In this document: piece by piece, positions 35,690 to 50,000 of the stretch
Position numbering within the stretch: position 1 is the stretch's first letter
Layout of the letters: each line of letters begins with the position of its first letter
DNA from: Asterochloris sp. CNOR1
Lineage: Eukaryota > Chlorophyta > Trebouxiophyceae > Trebouxiales > Trebouxiaceae
Assembly: GCA_963969365.1 (NCBI GenBank)
Contig: OZ017762.1
Span: forward strand, 1,550,001-1,614,000
DNA: 64,000 nucleotides
Direction: 5' to 3'
The notes under the pieces: model-generated
What the model was told of the DNA's origin: nothing
The model's input: the letters and a program-made list of their open reading frames with translations, nothing else
The model's database searches: none
Position numbers and translations under genes: made by a program

Positions 35690-36997
35690 GCAATATGTGA
35701 CATGGCAAGCATGGGGTCATCCCCTTACAAATAAACCGTGGAGTTTGATTCAGTGGAAGCAGCTCAGCTGGTCGCAGCCTGCAACCAGTACTGCTGTACA
35801 GGTGAAGGAATCCTGTGGCACAAGACGGGTGGTCAATGTCTGCTGTGCAACAAAACCTTAAGCCATCTGATGGCCGGTCGGGAGTGGACTTGGGCAGACT
35901 CATCGAGTCTGACTCAATGGCAGCTCAGCGGGCACAGCAGCTGGCAGCATGCTTGCCCCTGTTGGTTCAGCGGTGAACATGAGAGCACCACACTGCAGCT
36001 TTTCTTGCGCCCTTCTTGCGCATGCGAAGCAAAGCACTTATTGCTTATTGCACTAGCTGGGGATGTCTCAACGGAATAGCTGCCATGTGGCATTGCACAC
36101 TGCACACTTCACCAGGTTTGCTACTCATGAGCATGGTTGTGCCGTGCTATTGCTTGGAAAACCCCCTTGCCCCCAACATCTGCAGGCCTCAGAACCCACC
36201 AGGACACGACAGAGTTCGAAGGGGTGATCAGACATCTTAGCTTTTACCAGGGTGCAAGGAGATGGTAGGAAAGTCTCTCAACAAGTAACATGCAGCAGGG
36301 GCAGCCCTCAAAGGGTGCGTGTTTCAGCACTGGCCGCTGGAAGGTCCAGCAGCTTTTCAAGAAGTATGCAGCAGAGAATGCAGTAGCTGCAATGAAAATT
36401 TGTTTTGCAAAACAGCACGTGCATGAAATCAATCTGACAAGCATGGAAGCGTGAACGATTGTGGCAGGCTTGTTGCAGATCTAGTAGGTGAGTGCTTGTT
36501 GGGAACAGCCAGCCGGGCACGCATGTCAGACACACGTCACTCTCCCAGGTGCACCATTCTTGCGCACTTGGGCGCAGAACAGATCAGAAACAACTAGCAG
36601 GACCTGTGGACTGGGGAGGCATATCCAATCACTGCGGGGCAGAGGCATAAAGGAGTGCAGTTAAGACTTCTTATGAGGGGCCTGGCATCCAATGCACAGG
36701 GACCATTGGGGGGAGAGAGGTTCTTTTCCGTGCAGCCGGCGGGGACTTGTGTCTGGCGGGGGAGACATCTGTGAAAGTAACTTTCGGGGGCCTGAAGCGC
36801 CAGCTGCTAGGGTGCTGTGGAGGCTGCGCCTCCAAGGCTGGGGCTTGCGCAAAACCCCAGCCCCGCTCGGGCAGAAGCATCGCAGCGATGGCGACAGGCA
36901 GCAGCGTGACCGCCTGCCAGGGGCCCCCCTCAGGCAGCAGACACGAGAGAGGGGGGCACACCAGCCCCCGCCTGCTGCAGGGGAGGGTCCCCACGCC
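35690..36997. other. Gene-poor interval between PTH and RBP47
   Basis: About 1.3 kb with no exon I can support on either strand. It should hold the PTH promoter and the RBP47 3' UTR (both minus strand). A TGTAA, the usual chlorophyte polyadenylation signal, lies on the minus strand at about 35725..35729, which would imply a very long RBP47 3' UTR. Open frames at 36661..37054 are GC-driven and lack family content. No exon-copy arrays are seen here. Confidence 0.5.
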
Positions 36998-39900
36998 TCA
37001 GGCATGCAGGTGTGCGCCGACCAGCTGGGCCTGGTGCTTGTGCATGAAGTCTGAGTTCATGCGGTCCAGGTCCAGGGGGGCCAGCGGGTCAAACAGCTGC
37101 AGCCAGGAAGAGACAGGGGATGGACCCCAGTGGATCAACAAAGGCCCTCGTGAGGGGCTGGGTAGCAAGCATCCACGGCGTGCAGTCAGACACGCCCTGT
37201 CTGGATACAGATACAGGGACGTGTAGCCCACTGCAGAAGCACATGACTGGGCGACGCCTGACACGCAGTGCTTGACATGCAGCTGGATGTCTCCATCAAA
37301 GCTCAGCTGCAGGAGCACTCGCGGATCTCAATGACCTGCATGCCTTTCGGATGGGCAGGCCCAGAGTCATCCCTGTCACCTGCGCTGCATTCAAGCACCC
37401 CACAGCCCAGACGCCTTCACTCATCAATCAAGCAGCCTCCGCACCTGCACTCGCTTTACCACCAAGTGTGGATGCCACGCCTGCCAGCACTCAGCCACAT
37501 TAACAGAACATTGCAGTCTCAAGCATGAAACTCAGCCTTGTTCAGGCCTCATCTGCACGCCGGAGGCTGTGCTGCTGGTCTCTGCGCCTGCAGCAAGCTG
37601 CCTGTTTAACTAGACCCAACCACCCTTAACTACCTACAACTCCTCCTCACCTGAGCACGCTCGGCCATGCCATTGGTCATTGCGCCTGCAGCGTGTTGTG
37701 CTGGAATGCCCATGGACGTGCGCGCCAGCCCATTGGCAGCAGCGCCATTCATCTGGGCATGCGGCACTCCCACACCAGGGAATGCCTGCAGGCAGGGGGG
37801 CATGAAAAGGGTTTGGATCAGGATGAGGATGATCCTGACTTTATCTGCCCCACATGGTGCAGAACATGTATCACCAGGTACAGCCTCAGCTACTGCTCAG
37901 GCACGCTGTTGCAATGGAAACACCCGCAAGCCAGGATCTCATCATTGTACGGCATCTGACCTTCATGTAGGCCGCGGGGTCAGCCGCTGGCTGTGCCACG
38001 CTCCCATAGTACCCATAGGGGTCCGCTGCAGCCGGTGTTGGCGCTGCTGCAGGAGCAGCGAAGCCTCCATACGGCGGCGTCACTGGGGCTGCAGGCAGCA
38101 GAAGCAGATGTGCTTGATAATGTGGTGTGCAGGCTGTCCAGCAGCTGACAGAGCTGTTATGCTGCTAGGTCAGCCCAGCTCCTACATGCCTTAAAAGGAC
38201 TGCTGGCCAGTGCTGTGGCACGTGCAAGACAGGTGATTGGGAACAGTGCCCTGGTGGGCAGTACTTTGAGCTCAAGGCTCCAGACCCCATGCCAGAAAGC
38301 ATTCTCTGAGCCACAGCGTGCAGGAGTCCCGTTTGGCCTGAATGCAGGCAACTCATGGCCAAAGTGCTGAGGGCAGGAAACCCTCAGGCACTGAAAGCTT
38401 GCCTGCACTGTAGGGGTTGGCTGGCACGCTGGGGAAGGAGTAGGCTGCTGAGGTTCCGGGGGTGCGGTTGGAGTTCGAGCGCCCCCAAGAGATCCTGATG
38501 GCGCTGCTGCCCACCAGCTGCCCCTGCAGCAGGCCAGGCAGTGCTCAGCAATGTAGTCGCAGACAGAAGAGCATTGTGATGTCTGTAGAGTTTCAAAAAT
38601 GTGCATGGTCGCACTACTGCCCACCAGCTGCCCCCGCACCAGTTACAGGCGGCGTCTATTGAGCATGCCACACATGCAGGGGTCTGTTTGGAGTGCCCCC
38701 TACAACATCCAGATATCACTGCTGCCACTGCAGCAAGCAGTGCGGCTTCAGCAGGCATGCCCCCACATGGACTGTCTTGTGCAGGATATCCTTTTCAGTG
38801 TTCCTGCTGGTGATGCTGTCAACCAGCCGCCCCGCAGGAATCAGGCAGTGGACAGCACGCAGGGTCACCAATGCCTGGTGCTCTTTTAGCAATGCAGGAG
38901 CTGCCTCTCTCTGGCTTGCAGGGTGCTGGCTGGTGCAGCATGTGAGTCTGGCTTGTGGCAGGGCACCATGCGGGGGATGGCACTGGCCAGAGGCCTGTGC
39001 AATTGAGGCAGGCGTGATGTGCCTGCCGAAGGCCTCTACAGTTGATGCAAACCAGGCAGGCGTGATGTGCCTGCCAATGGCCTGTACAGTCAAGGCGGAC
39101 ATCCACTGCAAATACACCACGTGACCATGGAAGCAAGCGTCTTCAGCCATTGCAGGATGGTAGCACAGCTGGAACCCCCAGACACCGCATTGGCAACCCA
39201 TGGCTTGGCCAGCCACATGTGTGGGCATGATTAACTACCATGACAGTTTTCAAGCATGTATGACCTCATTGGTACATGCAACTTGCCAGGCACTGCTTAA
39301 GCGTGACTCAGCGATGCGACCAGCACTACATGCTCCAGCCGGCCCACAGGCTGACTCACAGCCAATGCCCACCTAGAAGCTGGCTGGCACATCTCCTGAG
39401 CGCGGGCAGCCACTAGCCTCCGCAGCACCCGCACCGTGGTGTTTGAGATTGAGGCCGCCCAGCTGGCAGTTACGATTACAGCACAAAAGCAGCCGCCACG
39501 GCTGAAGGCATTCCCACAGCGCCAGCGGTTACCTGCCTTCCAGCATGAGGCACCCCTGGCAGCCGTCTGGTGCCTTCATGGCTGAAACACCACAGAATCG
39601 TGCAGCACAAGCAGCCATTGCCCTGCAGCACCTGCCACACAGCCACTTCCAGCTGCGCAGCAAAGCGTGACCCCTCACATGGCAGCCCTGCAAGCCGCCC
39701 AAACATCAGCAATCAGCCCCTGCCCACCAGCATTGCGTAAGTGCAGTGCTTACACCCTTGCTGCCCTGGAAGCCCCACTTGCAAAATCCTCTGCCGGCCA
39801 AAGACTGCTGCAGTCTCCCTCTGTTCCAAACCAGTCAGCTGATTGTAGTGCCCTGCCTACCTGCATGACCTGCATCGCCTGCTCCGCCGCAGAGCGCTGC

Positions 39901-42900
39901 ACGTACTGGACGAAGCCGCAGCCCTTCCCGGGCGGGATCTTCACGTAAACAATGTCCCCGTATGGGGCAAACAGAGCCCTCAGTTGGTCCTCAGTCACGC
40001 CGCCGCTCAAGCCACCTGCAGCAGGTGGAGGGAGAGCACTGGATGTCTTGAAAGGTGGCAGCAAGCAAGCCACCGAAACCTGCTGGGCTGCTCAGGCGTG
40101 CAGGATGCTGCGTGCTTTGCAGGAAGGCAGCCAGACAGGCATCTGCTTGCCTGCCCCCACTAGCATAGTGGTGGGCGAGGAAGTGGGTGCGCTAGCTACT
40201 CAAAGTAGGAGCCCAGGAGGGAAGCTATGGAGGGAAGCACCAAGACAGGGACAAAGTCGGCTGCACAAGTTGGTGCAAAACACCACATGGACAGCAGGAG
40301 GGCAGATAGCCAAACATGATGCTTGCACTGCGACGATGCAGATGCAGAGCGTGTGCAAGGCGTCTCACCAATAAACAGTGTGGTGTTGGAGGGGTCAAAG
40401 TCTGAGGGGTGCGGCGGCTGCTGCAGCACCTGAACTGTTGTGGACAGCGGGTTCTTCTTGGCTGTGGCCAGGCTCACGCGGATTGGGCGATTGTTAATCT
40501 GCAGGGGCAGCAGGGGCCTTGCAAGAGTCGTGCTGCTGCCAGGCTGCCAGAGCACAGGCAGCGGTGCTCAGATGCACGCGTGCACAGGCAGCTTGCTTGC
40601 TGCCTTTCTGCCCCATGTGCCTGCTGCATGTGGCTTTTCTGTGCGTCACGAACGCGCTGTGTTGTGACCTGGCATGTGCCTGCCTTCCCGTACTGCACAC
40701 GACACCTGTCCTCTGCTGAGTCCCCGGACGTCAAAACAGGCGCCACACCCAACAGCAGCACTGCGGCACAGAGGTCTGCAAACCTAGAGGCCAGAACCCT
40801 GAATTTTCAATCCCCTGAATGCTAAACCACGCAGCCCAGCCCACCTGCAGCCCGTTCATTGTGGACAGGGCCGAGTCCCGCTCCGTCTCGCTCCCAAAGC
40901 GCACAAACCCATACCCCTTGCTCCTGTTTGTCAGAGGGTCCAGGATTACCTGCATGGCGTCAGGTCAGTGGGCCACGCTTCTAGCCAGCAGCATGCATGC
41001 ATGATGCAGCCGAAGCTTGTGTCTAGCACAGGCTTCTGTTTGATGTAAGGTGACAAGCCAGCACTGGGTTTTGCTGCCAATGTGGCCTATCTTGGCTTGG
41101 TAGTTTAGCACAGAGCGACTACTGCAGCGCTTGCGGAGAGTAATACTGGGCACGCAGATCATGCTGCAGCTTAGGACTCGTGTAGGGTGTAGCAACCCCT
41201 GGCTGACAGCTTCAAGATAAGACAGCCTCCCATCAACTGGCAGGACTTGCGATGCTCTAAGAGGGGGTTGCTGCTGCGCTGCTACATGCACTGCTGCCAC
41301 AGGACCTACAAGCCGAGCCTGTCATGGCATAGTTTGAAAGACAGTGCTACAGAGAGCTGCATAACAACCACCAGGCAGCTGACCTTGGCACTGCGCACAG
41401 AGGAGTAGTACTGCCGAAAGTGCTCCTGCAGCATGTAGTCTGTCACATCCGGCGCTAGGTCCCCCACAAACACGGAGTGGTCTGCAGCAGGGACACGTGC
41501 TGCACCATCAGTGCACTCAGAACTGGGGCGCATCAGCACATGATGGGCTACCTGAGGACATGGAGAGGCTCATGCCATTTTAGATGTGAGGGGCAGGCAT
41601 CTGCACAGAGCAGGATGGAATGCAGAAGAGATGCAAGCAGGCAGAGCCTAATTGAGGGTGCTGGGCAAGCTACCAGCACAAAAGCACATGCCACCATACC
41701 CAAGATTGGACGCCATCCCGAGCAAACGCAAGGTGCTGTCCAGACGTTCTGAAAGCACAGCCAACGAAGCCCACTTGCTGCCGCCAGCCACTGCCCACAC
41801 ACCCACAGAGCCTGAGACAAGTGCAGCACCCCACAACTGACAGTGCACAGCTCCAACCCTTGCCTGCACCCGATGGCCCACGACAGCAGCCATCACAGCA
41901 CTGGCAATGCTGACTCAGGGCACTCATACGAGCCACAAGTAGGGCTTGCAGCAAACTGCACACTTCTCGTTGTGCCGTTCCCACAAGGCGCCCCCGGGTG
42001 GCAGGGTGCGGGTCAAAGACATCCCCAGATTTTTGTGGACATTTGAGGCTAAATGGTGGTGAGGGAGCAGCTCTCACAGACAGCGGGCAGCCTCCAAGAG
42101 GGTGGATACCATACGCGCCTACTCCGGCAGAGGCAGCGTATGTTGAGGCTGCCGCGTGCCCTGCCTGCAACCCAAAGCAGCCCTTTGCACACACAGCAGA
42201 CTCAGCCCCAGTCCCTCACATACATTATGTGATGTGACAATTCCACAGCCATTCCCAGTCCCAGTCCCTCACACCCAACCCCCAACTGGCAGGGCATAAG
42301 TACCTGAGGCTGCGAGGCGCCCACCTTCTTGGGTCTGCTTGCCCACCCCGAACGCCGCCCAGTTCAGGCGAAAGGTCTGGTCTGTGTTTGGAATAGGGGT
42401 GGCGTTCAGGGTGCGCAGCACATCCTCGGCAGCTGCATGCGTGCTGAACTCCACAAAGCCGTACCCCTCGGAGGCGTTTGAGGCCTTGTTGCGAATGATC
42501 TGCAGGGATGGGTACTGGCTCAGGTACATGCTGGTGCAGGCAGGGCAGGGCAGCCAGCTCTGGGCTCTGGCACAAGATTGCAGCTGCAGTTCAACCAGCT
42601 CTGAAGTCAGGCTGTCCATTGATTTCATGAAGGTGTCTGCAGCTGCAGGTGGGGTGAACTGAAAAAGCTTACGTAGGGGATGTGCGAGGACACGCTAAGC
42701 TGGGTCAGCATGACATTGCACTGCAAGAAAAGTCTCCAGCAGACTGGCCAAGGTTGACATGCCCTGACAGGGTCGAGGGCTGTGTCAAGTACTTGCAACT
42801 GGCTAGGCACCTCCCCTTGCAGCTGGGTGCAGGGTGGAGGATGTAACAGTCATGATTTCGGTGCTGTGTTGATGCAAGCGCCTGCTGAAGGCGCCAAGCA

Positions 42901-43787
42901 CCCCTCACGATGTGAGACTGTCTGGCCAGCAAAGCACGGAGTTCAACAGAGTGAGAGGTTGACACAGGAAGCTGGCATGGCATCTGTGCAGAGGAACAAT
43001 GCCCCTGACAACTTTAGTGAGCATGGTAAGGGTCAGCTGGGGGATCTTTCTGGCAAGTAGGTGGGCCAGATGGTTTACATCATCTGCAGCGCTGCCTCAG
43101 CATGCTGTCACTGAGGAGAGAGTTTCTGCTGGAGGAATGACATTACCTTGACATTCACCAGAGCGCCTGTGGGTGCAAAGAGGCTGTAGAGGAAGTTCTC
43201 GTCCATCCAGTAGGCCAAGTCTCCAATCCACAGCGTCCTGCAGGCAGCCACACACATGAGGGACTGCGCCGAACACGGCCTTGATCAAGGTTGGGGAAGC
43301 CTAGACGGCGCAGCAGCGCCCTGTGGCATGCAGCCCCCATGCAGGACTGCCCGTTGTCAACAGCAGAGCATAGTGGGGGGCAATTGCAGTGGTGTACAGC
43401 AGGAGACGCCATTAAGCCCTCGCGGCGCAGATCAGGACGCAGCAGGAGTGGGTTCAGGCCATGCTTTCGCGTCTGCGCAGGGTAAGGGTTCACCCAGGAC
43501 AGCGCAGGCAATCCAAAGCTGCTGCCAGAGTGCACAGGACAAGTTGAAAGTGCAGCCCGAGTGCTCTCGCAGCCCCTGCCCGCTCTGGAGCGCCTGCTGA
43601 GCCCCCCGGTGTATTCGGATCACAGACAGGCACAAAGGTTCAGCGGAACCCGCCGGCAGCGAGGAGATGAGCAGATCAGAACGCTTCAATGCAGCCAAGG
43701 CATGAGCAAGGCACAGCAGACCCACTTGGCAGACTGGTCATGTGCCAAGCTGCTGTCCACCAGGCTACTTTGCGATTGGTCCCCCAT
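36998..43787 (-). CDS. RBP47: RBP45/RBP47-type RNA-binding protein with three RRMs
   Basis: Plant-type oligouridylate/poly(A)-binding nuclear RNA-binding protein related to UBP1. Eleven exons join in phase to 432 residues, the normal size: 43726..43787, 43147..43237, 42325..42499, 41384..41481, 40845..40949, 40369..40498, 39861..40015, 38403..38523, 37961..38088, 37651..37785, 36998..37096. RRM1: [13 protein letters not shown] (RNP2) and EGYGFVEF (RNP1). RRM2: [13 protein letters not shown] and [11 protein letters not shown]3: [13 protein letters not shown], split by an intron, and GKGCGFVQY. The usual RISWGRS tail follows, then a low-complexity Pro/Ala/Tyr region ([21 protein letters not shown]) and the family end [14 protein letters not shown]. 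The N-terminal arm is only about 20 residues ([13 protein letters not shown]...), shorter than the Gln-rich arm of land plants. The intron after 38403 has a GC donor (gcaagc). Confidence 0.95.
38500..38640 (-). repeat. Decayed copy of an RBP47 exon start
   Basis: The start of exon 38403..38523 (coding [10 protein letters not shown], preceded by ctgcag) recurs at about 38608..38636, in the upstream intron, with the run cactactgcccaccagctg conserved. The copy is short and non-coding. Confidence 0.6.
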
Positions 43788-44000
43788 GAAGATGCGCTGG
43801 CTGGCAACCCCAGCTGAATGACGGCTGGCCTCACAGCATCGCTGGTACTAAAGGGAGATTGTCTGCCTCAAATTTGGCAGGCCAAATTTTCAAGCAGATG
43901 GCAGCTAATAGGGTTGGGAAGGGTTTCTGCTAGTCCGAACCCAGCCAGCTCAGGAGCCACTCACTTTCAAGCTGCCATTGTCTTCATTGACAGCAGAGCA

Positions 44001-47000
44001 TCAATGTGCAAAGTCATCCAGTTCTGAGAGAGGCATCTGCACTACAGCTGACAGCAGGGGGATGCTGCTGCTGGCATCCACTACCAGCACTCGCACTGTT
44101 CCAGCCGCAGCGAGTGGTTTTAGGCAATAGATGTCCACCTCAACAGCATACTGCAGCTGGGGGACCAGGCTGGGGAGGTGCGTCTGGTCGTGGGGGGAGC
44201 TGTACAGCTGTCTGTCGTACACCAACACCTGCAAGCATGCAGCAGTGGGTCATGAGATCTGCATGGCACAAGAAGGGGGAACACAGGCTTTCGAGTGTCA
44301 TGAGCCTCGGTCAGCAGGCGGCAGCACCACTGTGGGAGGCTAGAATCACTTGCTCAGGCAGCAGATGACCTCATGGCTTCCAACAGCTGCCACAGGGAGA
44401 GATGCCGGCAGGTGGAGGGCCAGCATGAGTGCACATGCCGCAACTTCACAGGCGCCATGCCTCACCACTGGGAGGTTTCTTACGACAGATGTGCCGGTGT
44501 TCTGCAGCATAAGCTTGATCTTGAAGGCAGGGCCCAGGCCGGCCACAGCAGCATGCATCTGCAGCGATGCCGCACTGGCATAGGAGGTATCTCCCTGCAG
44601 ACAGGCACCCAACAACATCAGCAGCTGTCTGGTCACGGAGGAAGTATAGGAGAGACCTGGTGGCTGAAGCAGTATGCATGGAGGCAGGCAGCTGTGCACG
44701 CTAGGCAGCTGTGCGCGCTTTCTGGCACGCTCCTGGACGCATGCTGTGCAGAAGATCGGCCAGCTTCAGGCCCTGGGCCCTGTCAGATGCTTGGATTGTG
44801 CGCACACATGGTAGCAAGTAGACTGCAGCCTCTGCTGAGGCTACGCTGGTCAGCGCTTCAGAGGGCTAGAGCAGTGTGCCCCATGCTGACAACCATCTTT
44901 CACAGAAGCTCCTGAAACTCACACGTCCTTGACAGATGTCTTGGCCGGTGGCAGGCCAGGGGATGGTAGCATTGCTTGACCAAGGCACTGGCAGGGTGCC
45001 TCTGTGATCTACTAAGCTGCCACTGGCTAGGCTGATGCAAGTGGGCTGGACTGCCCTGTGTGCTTACCTGGCCATCCCCCATCACCTTGACGTATGCCTT
45101 GGCTGTCATCAGCCGCAGTTTCATCAGCTCCTGCTGAAAGGTGTTGTGCATCTCGACAGCGTTTGCCTTCTCCCTCTCTGTCTGAAAGGGCAGGTCAGCG
45201 GCACAGTTGAGATGCAAAGCCCAGCGCTGTGCAACAGCGTCTCTGCGCTTTGGCTGTGCAATGGAGGCGTACAGGCAATTGCTTTGCTAGAAAAGGGATC
45301 AGACCATCTCAAAGTTGTGCTGCGCCAGAGAAGCTGAGCTGCACACTATCGGCATCATTCAGGCAGGTGGGCAGTCTGCTCTGGGCCCTACTGTACATGG
45401 TTCATGGGCAAGCAGTAGAGAGCACCGCTCTGGGATGCCCAGCCTTGCTGACAAGCGGCATCTGAGAGGCGGGCATCTTCCAAAGCTGACTGCATGGGGT
45501 ATGTATGAGAACGTGATGTCCAACTGAGCTGTTGGGCTGCACTGCTGCCAGCTTCAGTCGCTGCTGGTGTGGCTGCAGGAGACCTGGTGCTGTGTATCTC
45601 CATTCAGACCAACTGCGGAAGTGCCATGGCTGCAGGCTGGGCACATCACAGGTACAGGCTGCAGGCTGTTGCACCCTCCTGGGCAATGCCTGGCCAGGCC
45701 GCTCCAGGCAGGCACCTGACTGTCGTCTGCTGGTGCACTTCTGAGGCGCCATCACTGACCTGCTCAATGTACACCTTGGTGCGCTTGGGTATGTTCAAGG
45801 GAATGTCCTGCTCTGGTGGCGGCCCTGAAGCTTGGCTATTGACCTCCAGTGACGCACTCCTGGGCAGCATCTTGACGTCAAGCGCACCTGCACAACAGCA
45901 GGAGTCCTGAAGAGTGACTGCTGATTAGGGGACACACCTGTGGCAGCAATTGAATTCAAGGGCCCCTGCAGGGCAGAGAGGTTGCAGCCGCCACTGTGCT
46001 GTAAGGCCAATGCCTAACCACGTGGAGCATCAGACTAGAGGTGTCCGATGCAGAGCCTTGCAAGGGACAGTGTGCAGCAGCTCCGACCCACAGATGAGGT
46101 CTGCTGTGACAGGGGTGATGCACACTCGCCGCCTCAACCCGCGCTTGCATGACTGCTGCAGCATTACACCCTGTTATGTGGCTGTGGCAGGGCAAATAAG
46201 CTCGGCCCATCCTATGCTAACACATCAGGCCTTAAGCAGGAACACCCTTCCTGTCAAAAGGGTCCCGGCCAAGTGCTGGAGAGAAGCCCAATGAGGTCTT
46301 GTTGCAGCAGAAACAATACTGTGCACATGCGCCACACAAGATGGCCACAGGCGGATGGCTGGCAGTGGCTGGCAGACCTGAAGGCAAACCAGCAATGTGT
46401 TTTCCCCCACCGCAATGTGCTTACGCCATGCAGGCAATCCTTGCCACATCTGAACACAAAGGTGCTGATGCGAGCATGCTTCTTGTACAGGTGTCTGGCA
46501 CAGCCCCTTGGTGCACGTGATGACGTCATGCAGGCACTCAGGGGCTTACCCTGCAGCACATTCTCACACGGCCAGGATACCTAGAGCACTCTCCATGCCT
46601 GACCTGCTGCACGCTGCAAGCCCCCATGTCAGGATGCTGATGGAGGCGAGTTCCCTGTGCACATAATGGGCAAAGCCCTCACACGCACTGTGTCCATGCC
46701 ATGCAGCCATTGCAGGAAGCCTCGCAACCTGTAGCAATGTCATGCCCGTCTGGCTGACTTCAGCAGGCACACCTGAGCTCAGGATGTGCAGACGCGGCCG
46801 TGCTCCTCGCACCCAGAACAGCCAGCATGCCCCCACAGGCAAAAACACCTTGGTGGTGGACACCTGCTGATGTGCAATCCAGCCACAGCAGTGGCAGGAG
46901 GCCTCCCAGCCTGCAACAATGTCAAGCCAACCCCTGCTGCAACTCGTCAGGCGCACCTGAGGTCAGGATGCTAATGAGAGCATGCTCCTCGCGCCCGTAT

Positions 47001-50000
47001 CTGCCAAACACCATTGCCCCCACAGGCGAGGGCATCTTGGTGGTTGACACCAGCTGTTTCTCATTGTAGACCCGCAGCTCTCCTGCATTACACATCCAAG
47101 TGGATGAGTACAGCGCGCTCTTTGGCAACCTGCAAGAAGTAGACTGCCTGTTGAAGAGGGTAGTCAACATGAAAAGGATCGTCAGGGCAGCACTCAAGGC
47201 TACCTCTAAGCCAGTGGACGGTGCTGAGAAAGTCATCTTGCAGCGGCCGATGTGCTTCTGTAGCAAAGCTGCTGGCCATCTGTCCAGCAAAGCTCCAGTG
47301 ATGGAGGCAACACTCCCTCTACTTCTTTGACAATGGAGCTTTCACATGTTGCGTTTACTCATCCTATCAGCTTCAGGACCCAGGATGGCACCTAGTTACT
47401 GGACTGACAGCAACCAGGAAGCGTCAAGTAGCCTTTGCCTGCCGAAAATACACTATGTCTGTTGCTGTAGAGGGCCAAGTACAGCCAAAGAAGCACAAAA
47501 TGCAGTCAACCTCATCAGCTGCCAATGGCAAACCCCCAAGATGCTTGCTGCCCACCAAGATCTTAACAAGCCAGTTCACAGGCCAGCCAACCCCAAACCC
47601 TGAATCTCTATCTGCAAGCTTCACCAGGGTATGCTTGCCAGCCCGCTGAACCTCATAGCCATTTGCTGGCCGTGAAGTCATGCGCCTGACCAACCTTTGT
47701 CTCGCTTCTTTTCATGTGAAAAGCACTCTTTAGTCTCACCGGCTGCCAGCCCCACCTGTAGCTGCTGTAAACCATAGGCCAGTTGGTGTGTAGGTCAGCC
47801 ACCCCCATGGCCACGACTCACCGTTTGTCAGTCCCACCAGCGTGCACTTGACCAGCCTCTGACGCTGTAACTGCAGCAGCTGCATACTGAGGATGGGCGA
47901 AGGTAGGGTCACACTGTAGGTGCGCTTCCCCTTCAAGCTGTAGCTGTGGAGGCTGCTGTTCAGGCAGCCTACCACCAGACTGCGGGCGGTGCAAACCAAG
48001 CCGACAGGCACAGCCTGCAGCAGGAGGCAGACCCCTTCAGGCTGAAGGTGTGCAGATTGCAGTTCCAGCAGCCCACCAGGGTGCAGACCAGGCCAACAGC
48101 CACACCCTGCAGGATGACAGCAATGGTTCAGCTTGCCATTCAGGCAGCCCATGACTAGGCCATGAGCTTTGCAGGCTGGGCAATTCGCGATTGTCTGCAG
48201 CACGAAATAGGACGGTGAAGCCAAAGCTGTGCAGGCTGCTTTTCACGCAGCGCACCACTAAAGCGCTGACAGTTGAGAGCAGGCCAGCAGCCAAAGCCTG
48301 CAGCTGGAGAGCATTGCTTTAGTGATATTTCAAGCAGCCCAGCAGTCATACCACAAGCGCTGCTGACCAGCTTGATTGTAGCACAAAAGCTTCAAGCACA
48401 GATCGTTTCACATAGCTCAGGTCCTGGCACCCACCTCCAGCTCAATGCCCCCAACCCCTTCCCCATTCTTCATGAGCACTACCTTGTTGTTGCGAGTTGC
48501 TATGGCAATGAGGTGGTCAACCTCCAGAACACCTGCATGGTGACACTGTCAGCTAGAGGCTGCGACAAGGCAGACTTGGCTTTCAGATGCACACCACAGA
48601 GGCGCGCAGAGCAGTGCGCACAACCCTGTTGGGTGAGTGACCACAGCAATGAGCTGCCCACTTGGCAGGCCATGCGCTGTGCAACCCCGAGCGGCAATTG
48701 ACCGCATGCTGGCAGGCTGCAGATCCCATGATGCTGCAGATCCCATCAATGCACTGCTCTGCAACGGCTGCTGAATTCAAGGCCGCTCCACCCTTGGCCT
48801 GGGCGTGACAGCCATGGTGCATACCTGTCACAGTCAGGAAGGCAGGCACACCCCCAGCCTTCCAGCTGTGCATGACTCTAGTGCCAGCAGGATCCAGAAC
48901 CAGCAGGCGCCCGTCCTCTGTGCCCAGCAAGAGGCAGCCCACAGCATCCTCCTGCAGGGAAGAGGAAAGGTGAGTGCCTGCAGGAGGGTCCTGTGAGCAA
49001 AGGGGTGCCAGACTCATCCTGTGATCCTTGTGCTACAACAAGGCAGCCCACAGCATCTTCATGCAGCTGCTGGATGGCAGTGTGTCACTGTTTGGTCATT
49101 GCTTGCCGCTCACACACAGCAATGCAACATGAGGAAGGGAAGTGCATCATCCTGAAGGGAAACATGTGCACACGGCAGGCAGGTGGAGCCTTTGTCCGTC
49201 ATTCAGACTTGGATGATAGCATGTGTAGAATGCATCTCAGCAAAATTCAATGGCTTGCAGGCATCCACCAATGTTGATCCCTGTATGGGAGTGCAAACCT
49301 TCTTGTACCCAAACTCATGTATACAAGGCACCTCAAGGCTCGGACTGGCTGACCAGAGCACAAGTTCTGACCTCATCCAGGGTCTTGTTGATGACGCCCA
49401 TGCAGGTGATGCAGGTCTGCAGCACCAGGGGCTGCCCCTTCTGCCTCTGGCAGGCCTGCTCCCGACTGGGCCCCTCTGGCATGCCCAGCACTGCCTGGCT
49501 GGCAGGGGTCAGAGGGATTCCTGCCCGCTGAGCATTCTGCAGGGCGGTGCAGGTCTGAGCCTCGTCCAGCACTCCTTGACTGTATTTAGACCTGCAGGCA
49601 GGCAGTGTTCACCCTTGCTGAAACATCCTGACAACTGAGGCATGCATATAGCCTCAGTCATAACGAGCTGGCACATGCTCTGCTGAGCATGGTTGCGCGC
49701 ACTGCTGCCTGCTGACAATGTTGATATCACACCCTGACATGGGATAGCAGTCCCTTGCAGGACTACAGAGAGCATCAGGAGCACTGCAATTTGCCACACA
49801 GCAGAAGAAATGCTCGATTGCTGAGCTGGCCGCCATGTCACATGCTGAAGGCTGATGCGAGCATCGGCTGGTGTTGCTGCCAAATCCAGAGAAAGGGTCG
49901 ACCCCTCACCTCAGACATGCAGCTTAGGCCTGTGCTGCTGTTCTGTCTTCTGAGACATCCCTGCTTTCAGGACTCTCCACAGGCAGCATCTACCTGTGCT

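Noticed and set aside
36661-37054. Overlapping open frames of over 100 codons on both strands
   Set aside because: Pro/Arg/Gly-rich with no recognisable domain, next to the RBP47 stop; most likely 3' UTR with few stops by composition.
46300-48400. A possible separate minus-strand gene or pseudogene inside BBS1
   Set aside because: The similarity is entirely to the adjoining BBS1 exons and is arranged as tandem decayed copies, so it is duplicated exon edge, not a second gene.
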